The translations under genes and the position numbers were made by a program. A DNA stretch of 64,000 nt. Source: Mariniblastus fucicola (GTDB lineage Bacteria; Planctomycetota; Planctomycetia; Pirellulales; Pirellulaceae). The stretch spans positions 2,294,001 through 2,358,000 of the forward strand of contig NZ_CP042912.1 of NCBI RefSeq assembly GCF_008087665.1, read 5' to 3'. Position 1 is the stretch's first letter. The number at the start of each line of letters is the position of its first letter. A model generated the notes under the pieces. It made no database searches and had not been told where the DNA came from. It saw nothing but the letters and a program-made list of their open reading frames with translations. Shown one piece after another: positions 8,535 to 17,843 of the stretch.

Positions 8535-9593
8535 TCATCCATTGACGCGGTTCTGTCGCTGTCGTCGCTTGTGGATCGGAGGCACGATGTCCCACGCAAG
8601 CCCGACCATCGCCCAGGATTTGATGATGTAGTAGTTCAAATCGAACTCCCACCATTTGTGCTGAACCGTGCAAGCCGACTGGTCAGCATGGTGATTGTTA
8701 TGCCAGCCTTCGCCGGATGAAATGATTGCCACGAACCAGTTGTTGCGGCTGTGATCGTCCGTATCGTAATTGCGATAGCCGAACATGTGACTGAGCGAAT
8801 TGACCGACCAGGTCACGTGCCACATCACGACCACGCGAGCGATGACGCCCCACACGAACACGCTGCACGCAAGCTGGAACGCTTCCATACCGAATCCCAT
8901 GACCAATCCGGCGATCAGCCATGCGGCCAGAAAAATAACAACGCCGTGCGCCGCAAAAATCGCAACTCCTGCGTACGTACGTTTCTCAAGCCACATGTAA
9001 AATGGATCGTTGAGAATGTCTTTGGCGTACTTTTTGTAAATGCTGAACTTGCTCGTGTTTCCGTTTTCGTAGATTAGCCATTGGAAATGCGACCACAGAA
9101 AGTTCACCAATGGGCTGTGTGGATCTTCCTGGTGATCCGATTCATGGTGGTGCAGACGGTGCCACGCGACCCAGCGAGCAGGCGTTTCCTGACCATTGCA
9201 TAGCGAGATCACGACGAGAAATCGCTCAAACCATTTCGGCGTTTTGAAACTACGGTGCGTCAACAAACGATGGTACGTAATTGGAATTCCAACGGCACCA
9301 AACAGGTAAGACCCAATCACGAGCGACGCGAACCCAGTCCAACTGAAGAACCACGGAATGAAGCACAGCAAGGCCAGCGAGTGAAACACAATGAAGCTGA
9401 TCAGATAGCTGTAGTAGATCCGTTTTTGATTGACTTCGGCTGGCAATGGAATCGAAGTCGCATCGCGTCCACCGGGGCCAGAATGCTTCTTCCGCGACTG
9501 CTTGACTTCCGTCTTGAAATCTGGAGCTGCAGTGTTGCCGAATGCTTCGGGCGCTGAAGTTGAGTTTTCGCCTGCGGGAGTTTGGGTGCTCAT
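8535..9593 (-). CDS. Acyl-CoA/acyl-lipid delta-9-type fatty acid desaturase
   Basis: The 352-residue protein has the three histidine boxes of membrane desaturases: HRLLTH, HRLHHH and GEGWHNNHH, which bind the di-iron centre, with two pairs of membrane-spanning segments between them. The family introduces a cis double bond into acyl chains using oxygen and an electron donor. The ATG at 9593 is preceded by AAGGA on the minus strand; an upstream in-frame start would add 36 residues without family similarity. It is convergent with the gene ending at 8453 and lies near the cyclopropane synthase operon, so it may supply the unsaturated acyl substrates (inference). Confidence 0.92.
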   Translation of the reverse strand: MSTQTPAGENSTSAPEAFGNTAAPDFKTEVKQSRKKHSGPGGRDATSIPLPAEVNQKRIYYSYLISFIVFHSLALLCFIPWFFSWTGFASLVIGSYLFGAVGIPITYHRLLTHRSFKTPKWFERFLVVISLCNGQETPARWVAWHRLHHHESDHQEDPHSPLVNFLWSHFQWLIYENGNTSKFSIYKKYAKDILNDPFYMWLEKRTYAGVAIFAAHGVVIFLAAWLIAGLVMGFGMEAFQLACSVFVWGVIARVVVMWHVTWSVNSLSHMFGYRNYDTDDHSRNNWFVAIISSGEGWHNNHHADQSACTVQHKWWEFDLNYYIIKSWAMVGLAWDIVPPIHKRRQRQNRVNG

Positions 9594-9817
9594 GAGTGCT
9601 TCCTTGAGAGCGGTCGCCAAGTGAAAGATTACGGATATCGAGTGGCAAGAGTTGGGCAAGATTTTAACGCGAGTTGCGGCGAACCCGAGGCTTAAACCCA
9701 TGCGATTTGTAATTTAAAAGTGTCCACTGCTAGTTCACGCGAGTAACCAGGACAAATTGACCAATCGATAAACTGAAAGGTCCCACTGGTCCGACATTTC
9801 TTGCGTGACGCGCTCAA

Positions 9818-11428
9818 TCAGCCCTCGGCCCGCACGGCCAAATCGCCAAGAATCTGTTTTGCGGCCAGCTTTCCGGGCCCTCCGGTGACACATCCACCCG
9901 GATGAGTGCCCGATCCGCACTGATAGTACCCGCGAACCGGCGTCCGATACTGATTCCAGCCCGGGGCAGGGCGGTTCATGAACATTTGGGGCATAAACAG
10001 TTCGCCTGCAAAGATGTTGCCTTCGGTCAGTCCGACAACTCGCTCAATATCCAACGGAGTCACGATCTCGCGATGAATCACCAGTTCGCGAAAGCCCGGA
10101 AAGAACTCTTCAAGCGTCTCTTCGACCGCGTCGCCAAGATGCTCTCGCTGCGAGTCCCAATCCGAATCGGCCAACGCGTAAGGGGTATACATCGTAAAAC
10201 ATGAAAGCACATGTTTTCCTGGCGGGCTCATGTCCGGATCCACGGTGGATTGCAAACAGCAATCGATAAACGGCCTACGGCTGAAACGTCCGGCTTGGCA
10301 ATCTTCCCAGGCGGCATCGAGATACTCGATCGACGGGCCGACGTTGGTGAATCCCTGAAAGATGTCCGTCCGGCCTTCGAGACCCGGAAAAGTCGGAGCG
10401 TCGCTGAGTGCAAAGTTGACTTTTGAGGCAGAGCCCTGGAATTTGTAGTTCGAAATCGCTTCGATCAAGTCGCCAGGCATGTCGTTGGAATCGACAAGTT
10501 GCGTAAAGGTACGTTTCGGATCCAGCGCACTGACCACGACGCTTGCGGGAATCTCAGTTCCATCAAAGAGCCTGACGCCTGAGACGCCGCCCGAGGTATC
10601 GTCGCTGTCATAGAGTACTGTTTCGACGGCCGAGTTCAGACGAATCGTGCCACCCAATGATTCGAAAGCTCTTGCCATTACTTGGGTCAGACCGCCGTTG
10701 CCGTTCTTGTGGAAACCCCAGTCGCCAGATACGCCGTCGTATTCCCCAAGCTTGTGGAACAGCCACACCAGCCCTGACTTCGGATCTCGCGGGCTGATTT
10801 GACTGCCGATGATTCCGCTCGATGCGATCATCGCTTTGACAATGTTGCTTTCGATGAACTGCTCAAGGATTTCGACCGCGCTGCAGTTCAGAAACGAGTC
10901 CAGCATCGAACGCACATCGTCATCGAGCCCTTCCTTGCAGTTTTCAAGTTCGGCAATTCTCGCCTGATCTTCTGGATCGTCACTGATCGAATTCGGCGGG
11001 ATGCTGTCCATCAACGGCTTGAGCGCAAAGCAGACGCGATCGATCAAATGCCCAAGCTCTCGATAGCCTTCGGCGTCTTCGATCGAATGTCGTGCGATCT
11101 CGTGATAGTTCGCATTTTTGTCGGCGCCCAACAGCAAGTACTCGCCGTCGTAGCCTGGTTGAAACGTGTTGGGCATCGGCAAAATCATCAAACCGTGCTT
11201 CGCAAGATCCAGGTCTTCGACAATGTCGGGGCGTAGCAGGCTGACGGCGTACGAGAACGTCGTGAACTGAAATCCTTCGAGCAACTCTTCGGTGATCGTC
11301 GCACCACCGACAAGATGCCGTTTCTCAAGCAACAACGTCTTCAAGCCAGCCTTGGCCAAGTAGCACGCATTCACCAGACCGTTGTGCCCGCCGCCAATCA
11401 CGATCGCATCGTAGTTCTCTGCCATCAT
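9818..11428 (-). CDS. FAD-dependent oxidoreductase, phytoene desaturase/PYROXD2-like
   Basis: The 536-residue protein opens with AIVIGGGHNGLVNACYLAKAG, a Rossmann FAD-binding motif, then LLEKRHLVGGA. The C-terminal end has the family motif GYYQCGSGTHPGGCVTGGPG. This combination is typical of the NAD(P)/FAD-dependent oxidoreductases annotated as phytoene-dehydrogenase-related or PYROXD2-like, whose substrates are generally unknown. The start overlaps the end of the upstream GcvT-like gene by four bases (ATGA on the minus strand), so the two are co-transcribed and probably act in one pathway. No carotenoid genes are nearby, so carotenoid synthesis is not implied. Confidence 0.85.
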   Translation of the reverse strand: MMAENYDAIVIGGGHNGLVNACYLAKAGLKTLLLEKRHLVGGATITEELLEGFQFTTFSYAVSLLRPDIVEDLDLAKHGLMILPMPNTFQPGYDGEYLLLGADKNANYHEIARHSIEDAEGYRELGHLIDRVCFALKPLMDSIPPNSISDDPEDQARIAELENCKEGLDDDVRSMLDSFLNCSAVEILEQFIESNIVKAMIASSGIIGSQISPRDPKSGLVWLFHKLGEYDGVSGDWGFHKNGNGGLTQVMARAFESLGGTIRLNSAVETVLYDSDDTSGGVSGVRLFDGTEIPASVVVSALDPKRTFTQLVDSNDMPGDLIEAISNYKFQGSASKVNFALSDAPTFPGLEGRTDIFQGFTNVGPSIEYLDAAWEDCQAGRFSRRPFIDCCLQSTVDPDMSPPGKHVLSCFTMYTPYALADSDWDSQREHLGDAVEETLEEFFPGFRELVIHREIVTPLDIERVVGLTEGNIFAGELFMPQMFMNRPAPGWNQYRTPVRGYYQCGSGTHPGGCVTGGPGKLAAKQILGDLAVRAEG

Positions 11429-12672
11429 GCATCTCCTTGGCGTGTCTTGGGAAACATTGCCGTTTTGCGATCGGGATTAAAAAATGGCATGTCGGTGACT
11501 CGAGCCAAAACATTGACTGGTTTCTTGATCACTGAAAGTTCAAGGTCGACTTCCGTCCCCGGAGTTGCCAGATCGATCGGCAGTTTGGCAATCGCAATTG
11601 GCTTTTTCAGCAATGAGGAAAACAGAAAGCTTGACGCATATCCGGCGTAGTCCCACTCTGCTTCGCCCCGACGATAGAGGCTCATCGTTTCCTCGCGATA
11701 AAGTTCGTACTTGGGCGGCGAGATTCCCGCTTTAAAATGCACACGTTCGTAGTCGTGCCAGTCGATAGCCAGCCCAACCGTTGTCCAGCGGTTTGTTTGT
11801 CGCGAGATTTCTACTTCTATTGCCTCGCGTCCAATGAAGTCCCGTTTGTCATCCTGCAGATTGCGGAACATCCATCCAAATCCAAGCTCGATCGGAGTCT
11901 CTCGTTGAGCATCCACCCAGGCGAACCGTGACGATTCGAAGTCGACATCCATCAGCAACAACCCGGCTTCAACACGAGCCATTTTCAAAGCCGTTGTTCC
12001 AACCGGCGTCAAATTGTAGTCGGCTCCCGCTTCGGTAATCGCATCCCAAACCGCGATCGCGTCCTCACTGCGAATCCAGATCTCGTAGCCGAGGTCTCCG
12101 GTGTATCCCGTGCGTGAAATCGTGACAGGACGATTTTGAAGCTCCGTTTGAGCGATCTGAAAATAACCCAGCGGTGTCGCGGCGTCGGTAAGTTTCGAGA
12201 TCACGTTGTGAGTGTGTGGTCCCTGAAGAGCCAGGATTCCATAGGCCTCCGAGACGTCCTGGACGGTGGACGCGTTCAGTCCTTTGGTCCTTGCGATCTG
12301 GCGAAAGTAACGCAAAGCCGGTTCGGCAGCAGTTAGCAGGAACTCATTTTCATCGACCCGCATGATGACTCCGTCCTGAACGACGAATCCCTTTTCATCG
12401 CACCATACGTTGTATTGGGCGTGTCCGATTTTGCATTTGCCGACGTCACGCGCGAGGGCGTGTCGGAGAAGGGCGACGGAATCTGATCCGGAAAATCGAT
12501 ATTTGAAAAGTGGAGACGTGTCGAGCAGCGACACAGAATTTCGAATCGAATAGTACTCGGTGGAGATCGAATACTGATACTGCGGCGCTACCAAGTAGCC
12601 AGACCAGTTTTTCCAGATCCGCGTTTGGTTGAGTGCGTCAGTGCGTTGGTGAAAGGGTGTGGTTTTGGGCAT
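11425..12672 (-). CDS. GcvT-like aminomethyltransferase family protein (folate-binding)
   Basis: The 415-residue protein follows the T-protein fold: YSIRNSVSLLDTSPLFKYRFSG near the N-terminus, YNVWCDEKGFVVQDGVIMR, and SRTGYTGDLGYEIWI in the folate-binding middle domain. The family includes glycine cleavage T-protein, sarcosine and dimethylglycine dehydrogenase folate domains and DMSP demethylase; all transfer one-carbon units to tetrahydrofolate. No other gcv genes are adjacent, and the pairing with an FAD oxidoreductase suggests a demethylase or aminomethyl-transfer role other than the standard glycine cleavage system (inference). Confidence 0.8.
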   Translation of the reverse strand: MPKTTPFHQRTDALNQTRIWKNWSGYLVAPQYQYSISTEYYSIRNSVSLLDTSPLFKYRFSGSDSVALLRHALARDVGKCKIGHAQYNVWCDEKGFVVQDGVIMRVDENEFLLTAAEPALRYFRQIARTKGLNASTVQDVSEAYGILALQGPHTHNVISKLTDAATPLGYFQIAQTELQNRPVTISRTGYTGDLGYEIWIRSEDAIAVWDAITEAGADYNLTPVGTTALKMARVEAGLLLMDVDFESSRFAWVDAQRETPIELGFGWMFRNLQDDKRDFIGREAIEVEISRQTNRWTTVGLAIDWHDYERVHFKAGISPPKYELYREETMSLYRRGEAEWDYAGYASSFLFSSLLKKPIAIAKLPIDLATPGTEVDLELSVIKKPVNVLARVTDMPFFNPDRKTAMFPKTRQGDA

Positions 12673-12683
12673 GACGGTAGGTC

Positions 12684-12836
12684 AGTAGCCAAGTCTGTCT
12701 CAGACCTGTGATGAAGATGAGAACGCAAAGTAGCCAAGTCTGTCCCAGACTTGAAAATAAAGATAAGTAGATAAGTAGCCAAGTCTGTCCCAGACGTTTC
12801 CTTAACGAATGCAATGTATCAGTCTGTCCCAGACTG
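12684..12836. repeat. Cluster of four short palindromic repeats (AGTAGCCAAGTCTGTCCCAGAC family)
   Basis: Copies begin at 12684, 12729 and 12774, exactly 45 bases apart; a fourth, inverted copy lies at 12820-12836 followed by CCTACTTGGC, the reverse complement of the repeat's left part. The core AGTCTG-TCC-CAGACT folds into a 6-bp hairpin. The copies sit between the GcvT-like gene's start and the rpoD terminator, in non-coding DNA. They look like a dispersed genomic repeat rather than a CRISPR: there are too few copies and the spacers are partly similar. Confidence 0.85.
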
Positions 12837-12854
12837 ACCTACTTGGCAGGGTAC

Positions 12855-12882
12855 AAAAAAAGCCGTCATCGCTGACGGCTTT
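12855..12882 (-). terminator. Terminator of rpoD
   Basis: An 8-bp stem AGCCGTCA/TGACGGCT, extended by flanking A-T pairs, with a 4-base loop, is followed on the minus strand by a run of seven T residues. It lies just beyond the rpoD stop at 12919. Confidence 0.85.
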
Positions 12883-12918
12883 GGACTTGTGAATTTACCA
12901 ACGGCGAGCCAACTTTGC

Positions 12919-14739
12919 CTATGCCGCTTTCGAAAAATCTTCCGTGAACAGCGACAAAGCTGGTTCCGCTTGCGGCTCTTCCCAGCTCTCTTCGAACATC
13001 GACGAAGCAGACTCAGGCTTGTCTTCCACCGATGGCGTTGCAGGAGCGGGCGTCGTGGAACTCTGAGGAGGTCGCACCTGCGCCCGTTCTGCCATTTGCT
13101 GCAAAATTTCCAGATCGACAAAGCCCTCAAGCTTCTTGCTGCGGACAGGATTCTGCAACTTGCGAACCGCTTTGGCCTCAATCTGGCGAACACGTTCACG
13201 CGTCACTTTGAAAATTCGGCCGACTTCTTCGAGCGTGTATGTGTAGCCGTCGCCCAAACCGTAACGCAACCGAATGATTTCACGTTCACGATAAGTCAAC
13301 GTCTTCAACAGTCCATCGATGCGATCGCGGAGAATCACGTTCGACGCCGAGCGTGCCGGACTATCGGTAGCCGAATCCTCAATGAACTCGCCAAAGCTGC
13401 AATCGTCCCCTTCGCCAACGGGACGATCAAGGCTCACCGGGTGACGTCCGATGTCCATCACACGGCGGACTTCTTCGACGTCGATCTGAGCCACCTTTGC
13501 GATCTCAGCCATCGTTGGCTGGCGTTTTGTTTCCTGCAAAAGCATTTTCTGAATGTTTCGCAGTTTCGAAAGCACATCGATCATATGAACCGGAATGCGA
13601 ATAGTGCGAGCCTGATCCGCGATCGCTCGCGTGATCGCCTGGCGAATCCACCACGTCGCGTAAGTCGAAAACTTGAATCCGCGACGATATTCGTACTTGT
13701 CGACTGCTCGCATCAAGCCTGTGTTTCCTTCCTGAATCAGGTCCAGGAAACTCATTCCGCGATTGCGATACTTTTTGGCGATCGAAACGACCAAGCGAAG
13801 ATTGCAACTGGAAAGATGACGTTTTGCGTTTTCAAATTCTTCGAAATGCTTCTCACAAGCATCAACGCGATTCTGAAGACTCGTCGGACTTTCCTGGCAC
13901 AGTCGAACCAGACGAATGTATTCGCTGCGAAAACGACGACGTTCGACCGAAGAAACTTCATCGCTGGTCAATTGCGTACGAAGCCAGTTGACTCGATCGG
14001 AGAACTTTCGCATTTCGCGAATCAGCGGACTGATGCGACGCGATCGAAGGCTAAGCTCTTCAACCAGGATCACCAGCTTTTGACGCCGACTGAGGAAGCG
14101 AGTTCTGGCTTCGCCACGTTCGGTGTTCGATTTGTTTTTGTTGATCACGATGCTGAAGTCTTTTTCGTTTTCACGAATCAGGTGATTCATCGTGCGAAAG
14201 TTATGCGGCATCCGCTGCTGGATCTGCTCTTTGGTCAGGTTTTCCGTCAGAGAAACCTTGATCGTGCGATCGAACGGAAGTTCACCAGCGTGGACACGTT
14301 TCAGTGTTTCCAGTGTCGCCGACAGGGCGTAGTGGCAACCCAAAACGCTGCGGCGGTAACGGGTCCGCGTGATTTCAATACGTTTCGCCAGAGCAACCTC
14401 TTCGTCGCGATTGAGCAGCGGAATGACAGCCATCTGGCTGAGGTACATGCGGATCGGATCGTCGCTGGGACGGGGAAGTTTTCCTGAGAACTTGAGGGCT
14501 TCGGCGGCTGCAGCGTCGGCTTCGGCGCGGAGCAATTCGGCAGGAGATGGTTCGTCGGTTTCCGGAGCGGATTCAACCAGTTCGATGCCCGATTTTTCGA
14601 GGGCGGCGATAAGCCCGTCCAGTTTCTCAGAACTGGTTGATTCGTCGGGGAGATAATTTCCGACTTCGGCGTAAGTCAGGTATCCCTGTTTTCTACCTTT
14701 GTCGATCAGGGTCTGAAGTTCATCTTCAACAAATTGCAT
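12919..14739 (-). CDS. rpoD: RNA polymerase primary sigma factor
   Basis: The 606-residue protein has the complete sigma-70 set: region 1.1-like N-terminus, region 1.2 ([29 protein letters not shown]), region 2 ([26 protein letters not shown].. and [17 protein letters not shown]), region 3 ([14 protein letters not shown]) and region 4 ([18 protein letters not shown].. with [17 protein letters not shown]). It directs core polymerase to housekeeping promoters. The ATG at 14739 is preceded by AAAGGAA; an upstream TTG would add 14 residues. A glutamate/proline-rich C-terminal tail of about 60 residues extends past region 4.2, beyond the usual end. dnaG lies upstream on the same strand, the usual dnaG-rpoD order, but separated by 265 bases. 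Confidence 0.95.
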   Translation of the reverse strand: MQFVEDELQTLIDKGRKQGYLTYAEVGNYLPDESTSSEKLDGLIAALEKSGIELVESAPETDEPSPAELLRAEADAAAAEALKFSGKLPRPSDDPIRMYLSQMAVIPLLNRDEEVALAKRIEITRTRYRRSVLGCHYALSATLETLKRVHAGELPFDRTIKVSLTENLTKEQIQQRMPHNFRTMNHLIRENEKDFSIVINKNKSNTERGEARTRFLSRRQKLVILVEELSLRSRRISPLIREMRKFSDRVNWLRTQLTSDEVSSVERRRFRSEYIRLVRLCQESPTSLQNRVDACEKHFEEFENAKRHLSSCNLRLVVSIAKKYRNRGMSFLDLIQEGNTGLMRAVDKYEYRRGFKFSTYATWWIRQAITRAIADQARTIRIPVHMIDVLSKLRNIQKMLLQETKRQPTMAEIAKVAQIDVEEVRRVMDIGRHPVSLDRPVGEGDDCSFGEFIEDSATDSPARSASNVILRDRIDGLLKTLTYREREIIRLRYGLGDGYTYTLEEVGRIFKVTRERVRQIEAKAVRKLQNPVRSKKLEGFVDLEILQQMAERAQVRPPQSSTTPAPATPSVEDKPESASSMFEESWEEPQAEPALSLFTEDFSKAA

Positions 14740-15004
14740 GATAGTTCCTTTGCGAAATCCTTCTCGCGATCCCACTTGCAACAGCCCTGCAATAAGGCCA
14801 GTGTTGCGATGCGTTGGCGTTGTTCAGTCGCCATTGCAAAAGTGGTTTGATGATGTCCAAAACTGAAGGGGTAACTCGCTTCATCCAATGCGGGGTGCTC
14901 AAAAATGCGAGCATTGGTCAAAGTTCGATCGCCGTCTGCGATGCGAAGTTTACTTTCAGGGTTCGTTCATCAATCGACCTGGCTGCAGCCCTTCCGTGGG
15001 CAAG

Positions 15005-16894
15005 CTAAAGACCATGTCGTTGTTTGGTCTGGTTAAGCAACTCTTCCAGAGCTGCCAGTTCCTCCTCTTTGTCGAGAGCCTTTTGTTGTAACTGGGAAAC
15101 CTTCGCTCGATGGTCGTTTGCAATGACCTCGTCCTCGAACGCGGCTAAAACAGAATCAAATTGCTGATTCATATCAAGAGCAAAACTGGTGCTGTCTCCG
15201 GACTCCAATTCGTTCTTCGAAGCGGCCTCGTCGTAGAGCCTCGCGATCACGTTTCGCAGCACAGGATCCTGGACTTCCAGCATTAGCGAATCGTGATCCA
15301 CTTCACGCTCATCGTGAAAAAAATCGTCCATAATCTGATAGATGGCTTTTAGCGGACCAGCTACAAACTGATCCGGAGAGACTTTCTCAACAGCCGTGTC
15401 CAGCAACGCAGGCTGCAGGATAAGAAGCTGTAAAAGCTCACGTTCCTTGCCAACAAAGGAACTGAAGTCCACCGTTTGAATTTTTGCCGGCACCATGTTT
15501 TTGCTGTCGGCATCAGCGTCGTAATTGCGAGGACGCAAGCTGTTTCGGATCTCGTTCAGCCGCCGACTGATGTGTTCCGAATCGATTTGGAACTGCCGCG
15601 ACAGCCTGCCAATCAGCTGCTGTTGACGCAGCTGCTTTGCGGCGGAGGCAGCGATCTCGGATGCCGGAATTCCCGCTAGCGTTTTCAAAATGTTGTTCAA
15701 CGCCTTCGTCGCAGCATGAGTCTGATTCAACAAGTCGACGCCTTTGGTTTCCGTTCGAATGCGATGAGAAATTGCATCCGGAGCACCTTCGATCATCTTT
15801 TGAAACGCTTCCCCGCCCTGTTTCATGCACAGATCAAAGGGGTCCATGCCTTCAGGAAGCGTCAAAATCCTCAGGTCGACATCGCTGGTCACGAACAGGT
15901 CGAGAACTTCACTGGTTCGCCGCTGTCCTGCATCATCACCGTCGAGAACCAGCGTTATCGAATCCGCAAATCGCTTGATCAGCCGAATGTGTCGCTCGTT
16001 GAGTGCGGTTCCCAGTGCCGCAACGACGTTGGTAACGCCGGCTTGATGAGCCGCGATGACGTCGGTGTAGCCTTCGACAATTGTCAGCGACTTGTCATCC
16101 GCTTTTCGAAGTCCCTCGAGAGCAATATTCAGCCCGTACAGGTTGTCGCTTTTCGTGAACAGTCGCGTTTCGGTCGAGTTGTAGTACTTGCCCTTCGGCT
16201 CATCTTCGGTTCCGTAGATTCCTGGCACGACACGTCCGCCAAGAGCAATCGGGCGGTCTTGAGTATCACGAATCGGAAACAGAACTCGGCCGCGAAACCG
16301 TTCGTACCACGTTCCGCGGTTGTTCATCAGAATCAGTCCGCAGGCTTCGAGAATCTTCGGAGTGAATCTCGTGCTGCGGCACCGATCCACCAACCACGAC
16401 CAGGCCAGCGGTGCAAATCCAACGCGAAACTTGTCGATGCTTTCCTGCGTGATTCCGCGGTCTTGCAGGTACTCGCGAACGGGAATGGCTTCGTTTGAGT
16501 GCAGCAAGCACTGGTGATACTGCTCTTCGACCCATTTCATAGCTTCGAACAGCGTCGGTTTGTGATCCGGATTCCCGGGTTCTGTTTTAGGCCCATGCTG
16601 CTTCAGTACAATTCCCGCGGCCTGCGCCAGAATCTCAAGAGCCCCACGAAAGTCGACGCTTTCCATTTTCATCGTGAAATCGAAAACGTCGCCGTGTAGA
16701 TCGCAGACAAAGCAGCTGAATCGCTGTCGAACAGGATTTACCGTAAAGCTGGGCCTTTTGTCATCGTGCCATGGGCAAAGTCCCACATAGTTCGGGCCTT
16801 GGCGGCGCAAATTGATCGTGCGGCTGACCAGGTCAACGATGCTGGTGGCTTGTTTGACGCGATCTTTGGCGTCGAAGTCGGGACCGATGGGCAT
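15005..16894 (-). CDS. dnaG: DNA primase
   Basis: The 629-residue protein has the N-terminal zinc ribbon (C40, H43, C61, C64, in CPWHDDKRPSF.. and CFVCDLHGDVF), the RNA polymerase basic region (FRGRVLFPIRDTQDRPIALGGR) and a TOPRIM core (LTIVEGYTDVIAAHQAG, LVLDGDDAGQRRT). The C-terminal part is a DnaB-interaction-type helical region. The protein synthesises RNA primers at the replication fork. It precedes rpoD on the minus strand, the classical macromolecular-synthesis arrangement without rpsU. The ATG at 16894 immediately precedes the conserved N-terminus. Confidence 0.95.
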   Translation of the reverse strand: MPIGPDFDAKDRVKQATSIVDLVSRTINLRRQGPNYVGLCPWHDDKRPSFTVNPVRQRFSCFVCDLHGDVFDFTMKMESVDFRGALEILAQAAGIVLKQHGPKTEPGNPDHKPTLFEAMKWVEEQYHQCLLHSNEAIPVREYLQDRGITQESIDKFRVGFAPLAWSWLVDRCRSTRFTPKILEACGLILMNNRGTWYERFRGRVLFPIRDTQDRPIALGGRVVPGIYGTEDEPKGKYYNSTETRLFTKSDNLYGLNIALEGLRKADDKSLTIVEGYTDVIAAHQAGVTNVVAALGTALNERHIRLIKRFADSITLVLDGDDAGQRRTSEVLDLFVTSDVDLRILTLPEGMDPFDLCMKQGGEAFQKMIEGAPDAISHRIRTETKGVDLLNQTHAATKALNNILKTLAGIPASEIAASAAKQLRQQQLIGRLSRQFQIDSEHISRRLNEIRNSLRPRNYDADADSKNMVPAKIQTVDFSSFVGKERELLQLLILQPALLDTAVEKVSPDQFVAGPLKAIYQIMDDFFHDEREVDHDSLMLEVQDPVLRNVIARLYDEAASKNELESGDSTSFALDMNQQFDSVLAAFEDEVIANDHRAKVSQLQQKALDKEEELAALEELLNQTKQRHGL

Positions 16895-17075
16895 TGAGAA
16901 CGACGAGCACTACGATTGGGAAATGGAGCTGAATGAGCGCGTCATTGTTGCTGATTCCGATATTTTTTCCAGCGAAACAGGATCAGGCGCTTGGTTTACA
17001 TTTTTTGCCCATGAAAACCGGAACTTTGGATCGTCACCGACTGTTTTTGCGAAGCCATGAATTTGGAATCACACG

Positions 17076-17110
17076 AAAAAAGCCGCAGAGCAACTACTCT
17101 GCGGCTTTTT
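17076..17110 (-). terminator. Terminator after the HU-like gene
   Basis: A perfect inverted repeat AAAAAGCCGCAGAG/CTCTGCGGCTTTTT with a 6-base loop (17091-17096) gives T-runs on both strands, so it may act in both directions. It lies 36 bases past the HU stop on the minus strand. Confidence 0.9.
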
Positions 17111-17145
17111 AAATAACTTGGACGCTGGCTTTCGCCAACACTGGT

Positions 17146-17475
17146 TTAGATAACCATGTCCTTGAGCCCCTTGAGAGCGCGAATCTTGACAACTTTGCGA
17201 GCTGGCTTTGGCTTCGCCCAAACCATTTCGCCAGTACCAGGATTGCGAACTTCGCGCTTTGGCATAGCTGGTTTGTGCTGGCAGACGATTTTGCAAAGGC
17301 CTGGGATAGTGAACTGGCCACTACCACCACGTTTGCCGATCTGTGCTTCAATCTGAGCTGCAAGAGCATCGAAGACTCCCGCAATCTCTTTCTTACTCAA
17401 GCCAGTAGCCTCAGCCATGTTGTTCATGATTTCAGACTTTGTAGGTGGCTTGGGGCCGGCGGCTTTCTTTGCCAT
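17146..17475 (-). CDS. HU/IHF-family DNA-binding protein
   Basis: The 109-residue protein carries the HU fold: KSEIMNNMAEATGLSKKEIAGVF (helices 1-2), a beta-arm region with the signature VRNPGTGEMV (cf. RNPxTGE in HU) and a lysine-rich C-terminus. A 10-residue lysine/alanine/proline N-terminal extension precedes the fold. HU proteins bend and compact DNA as dimers. The ATG at 17475 is preceded by GGAGGATCTCCT, a strong ribosome-binding site; an upstream frame would add 68 unrelated residues. The gene has its own terminator. It lies upstream of dnaG on the same strand but is probably a separate unit. Confidence 0.9.
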   Translation of the reverse strand: MAKKAAGPKPPTKSEIMNNMAEATGLSKKEIAGVFDALAAQIEAQIGKRGGSGQFTIPGLCKIVCQHKPAMPKREVRNPGTGEMVWAKPKPARKVVKIRALKGLKDMVI

Positions 17476-17843
17476 AGGAGATCCTCCAAAAATTTGTAGG
17501 GACTTTAAATAAGTCGTAAATACCGTTGAATTCGTGTGATCCGTCCCTTGTGAGGACGCGAAAATTAGACCGCGTAGGTCCAATAATTCAAGATAGTGTG
17601 CTTCAAAAACCCGGGGCAAACGGGCATTTTCAGTCAAAAAGATGGATTTTCCCCGGTAATTGCCGTGTTTTACAGCCATTTCGTCCGCATTTCATGGCTC
17701 CGTGGGCCAATTTTCGCCGGTTTGCGAACTGTTGGAATCGCCGCACCAAACGCCAAATCCCTCAAATTGCGGTCGTTCAATGCGTCATACGAGAGCTAAA
17801 CTGTACATAGCCCCGAATTTGGAGTTTGGTTTCCCGAGTGAAA
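17476..17843. other. Divergent intergenic region between the HU gene and the DUF1592 gene
   Basis: These 368 bases separate two divergent genes and must hold promoters for both, but no -35/-10 pair stands out reliably. No convincing ORF or RNA gene is present. Confidence 0.4.

Noticed and set aside
12684-12836. Possible CRISPR array
   Set aside because: Only three direct copies, spacers of about 22 bases that are partly similar, one inverted copy and no cas genes.
12889-14487. A 532-codon open frame antisense to rpoD
   Set aside because: It lies entirely opposite a complete sigma-70 gene, has no family features, and its composition is that of a mirror frame of a conserved coding sequence.
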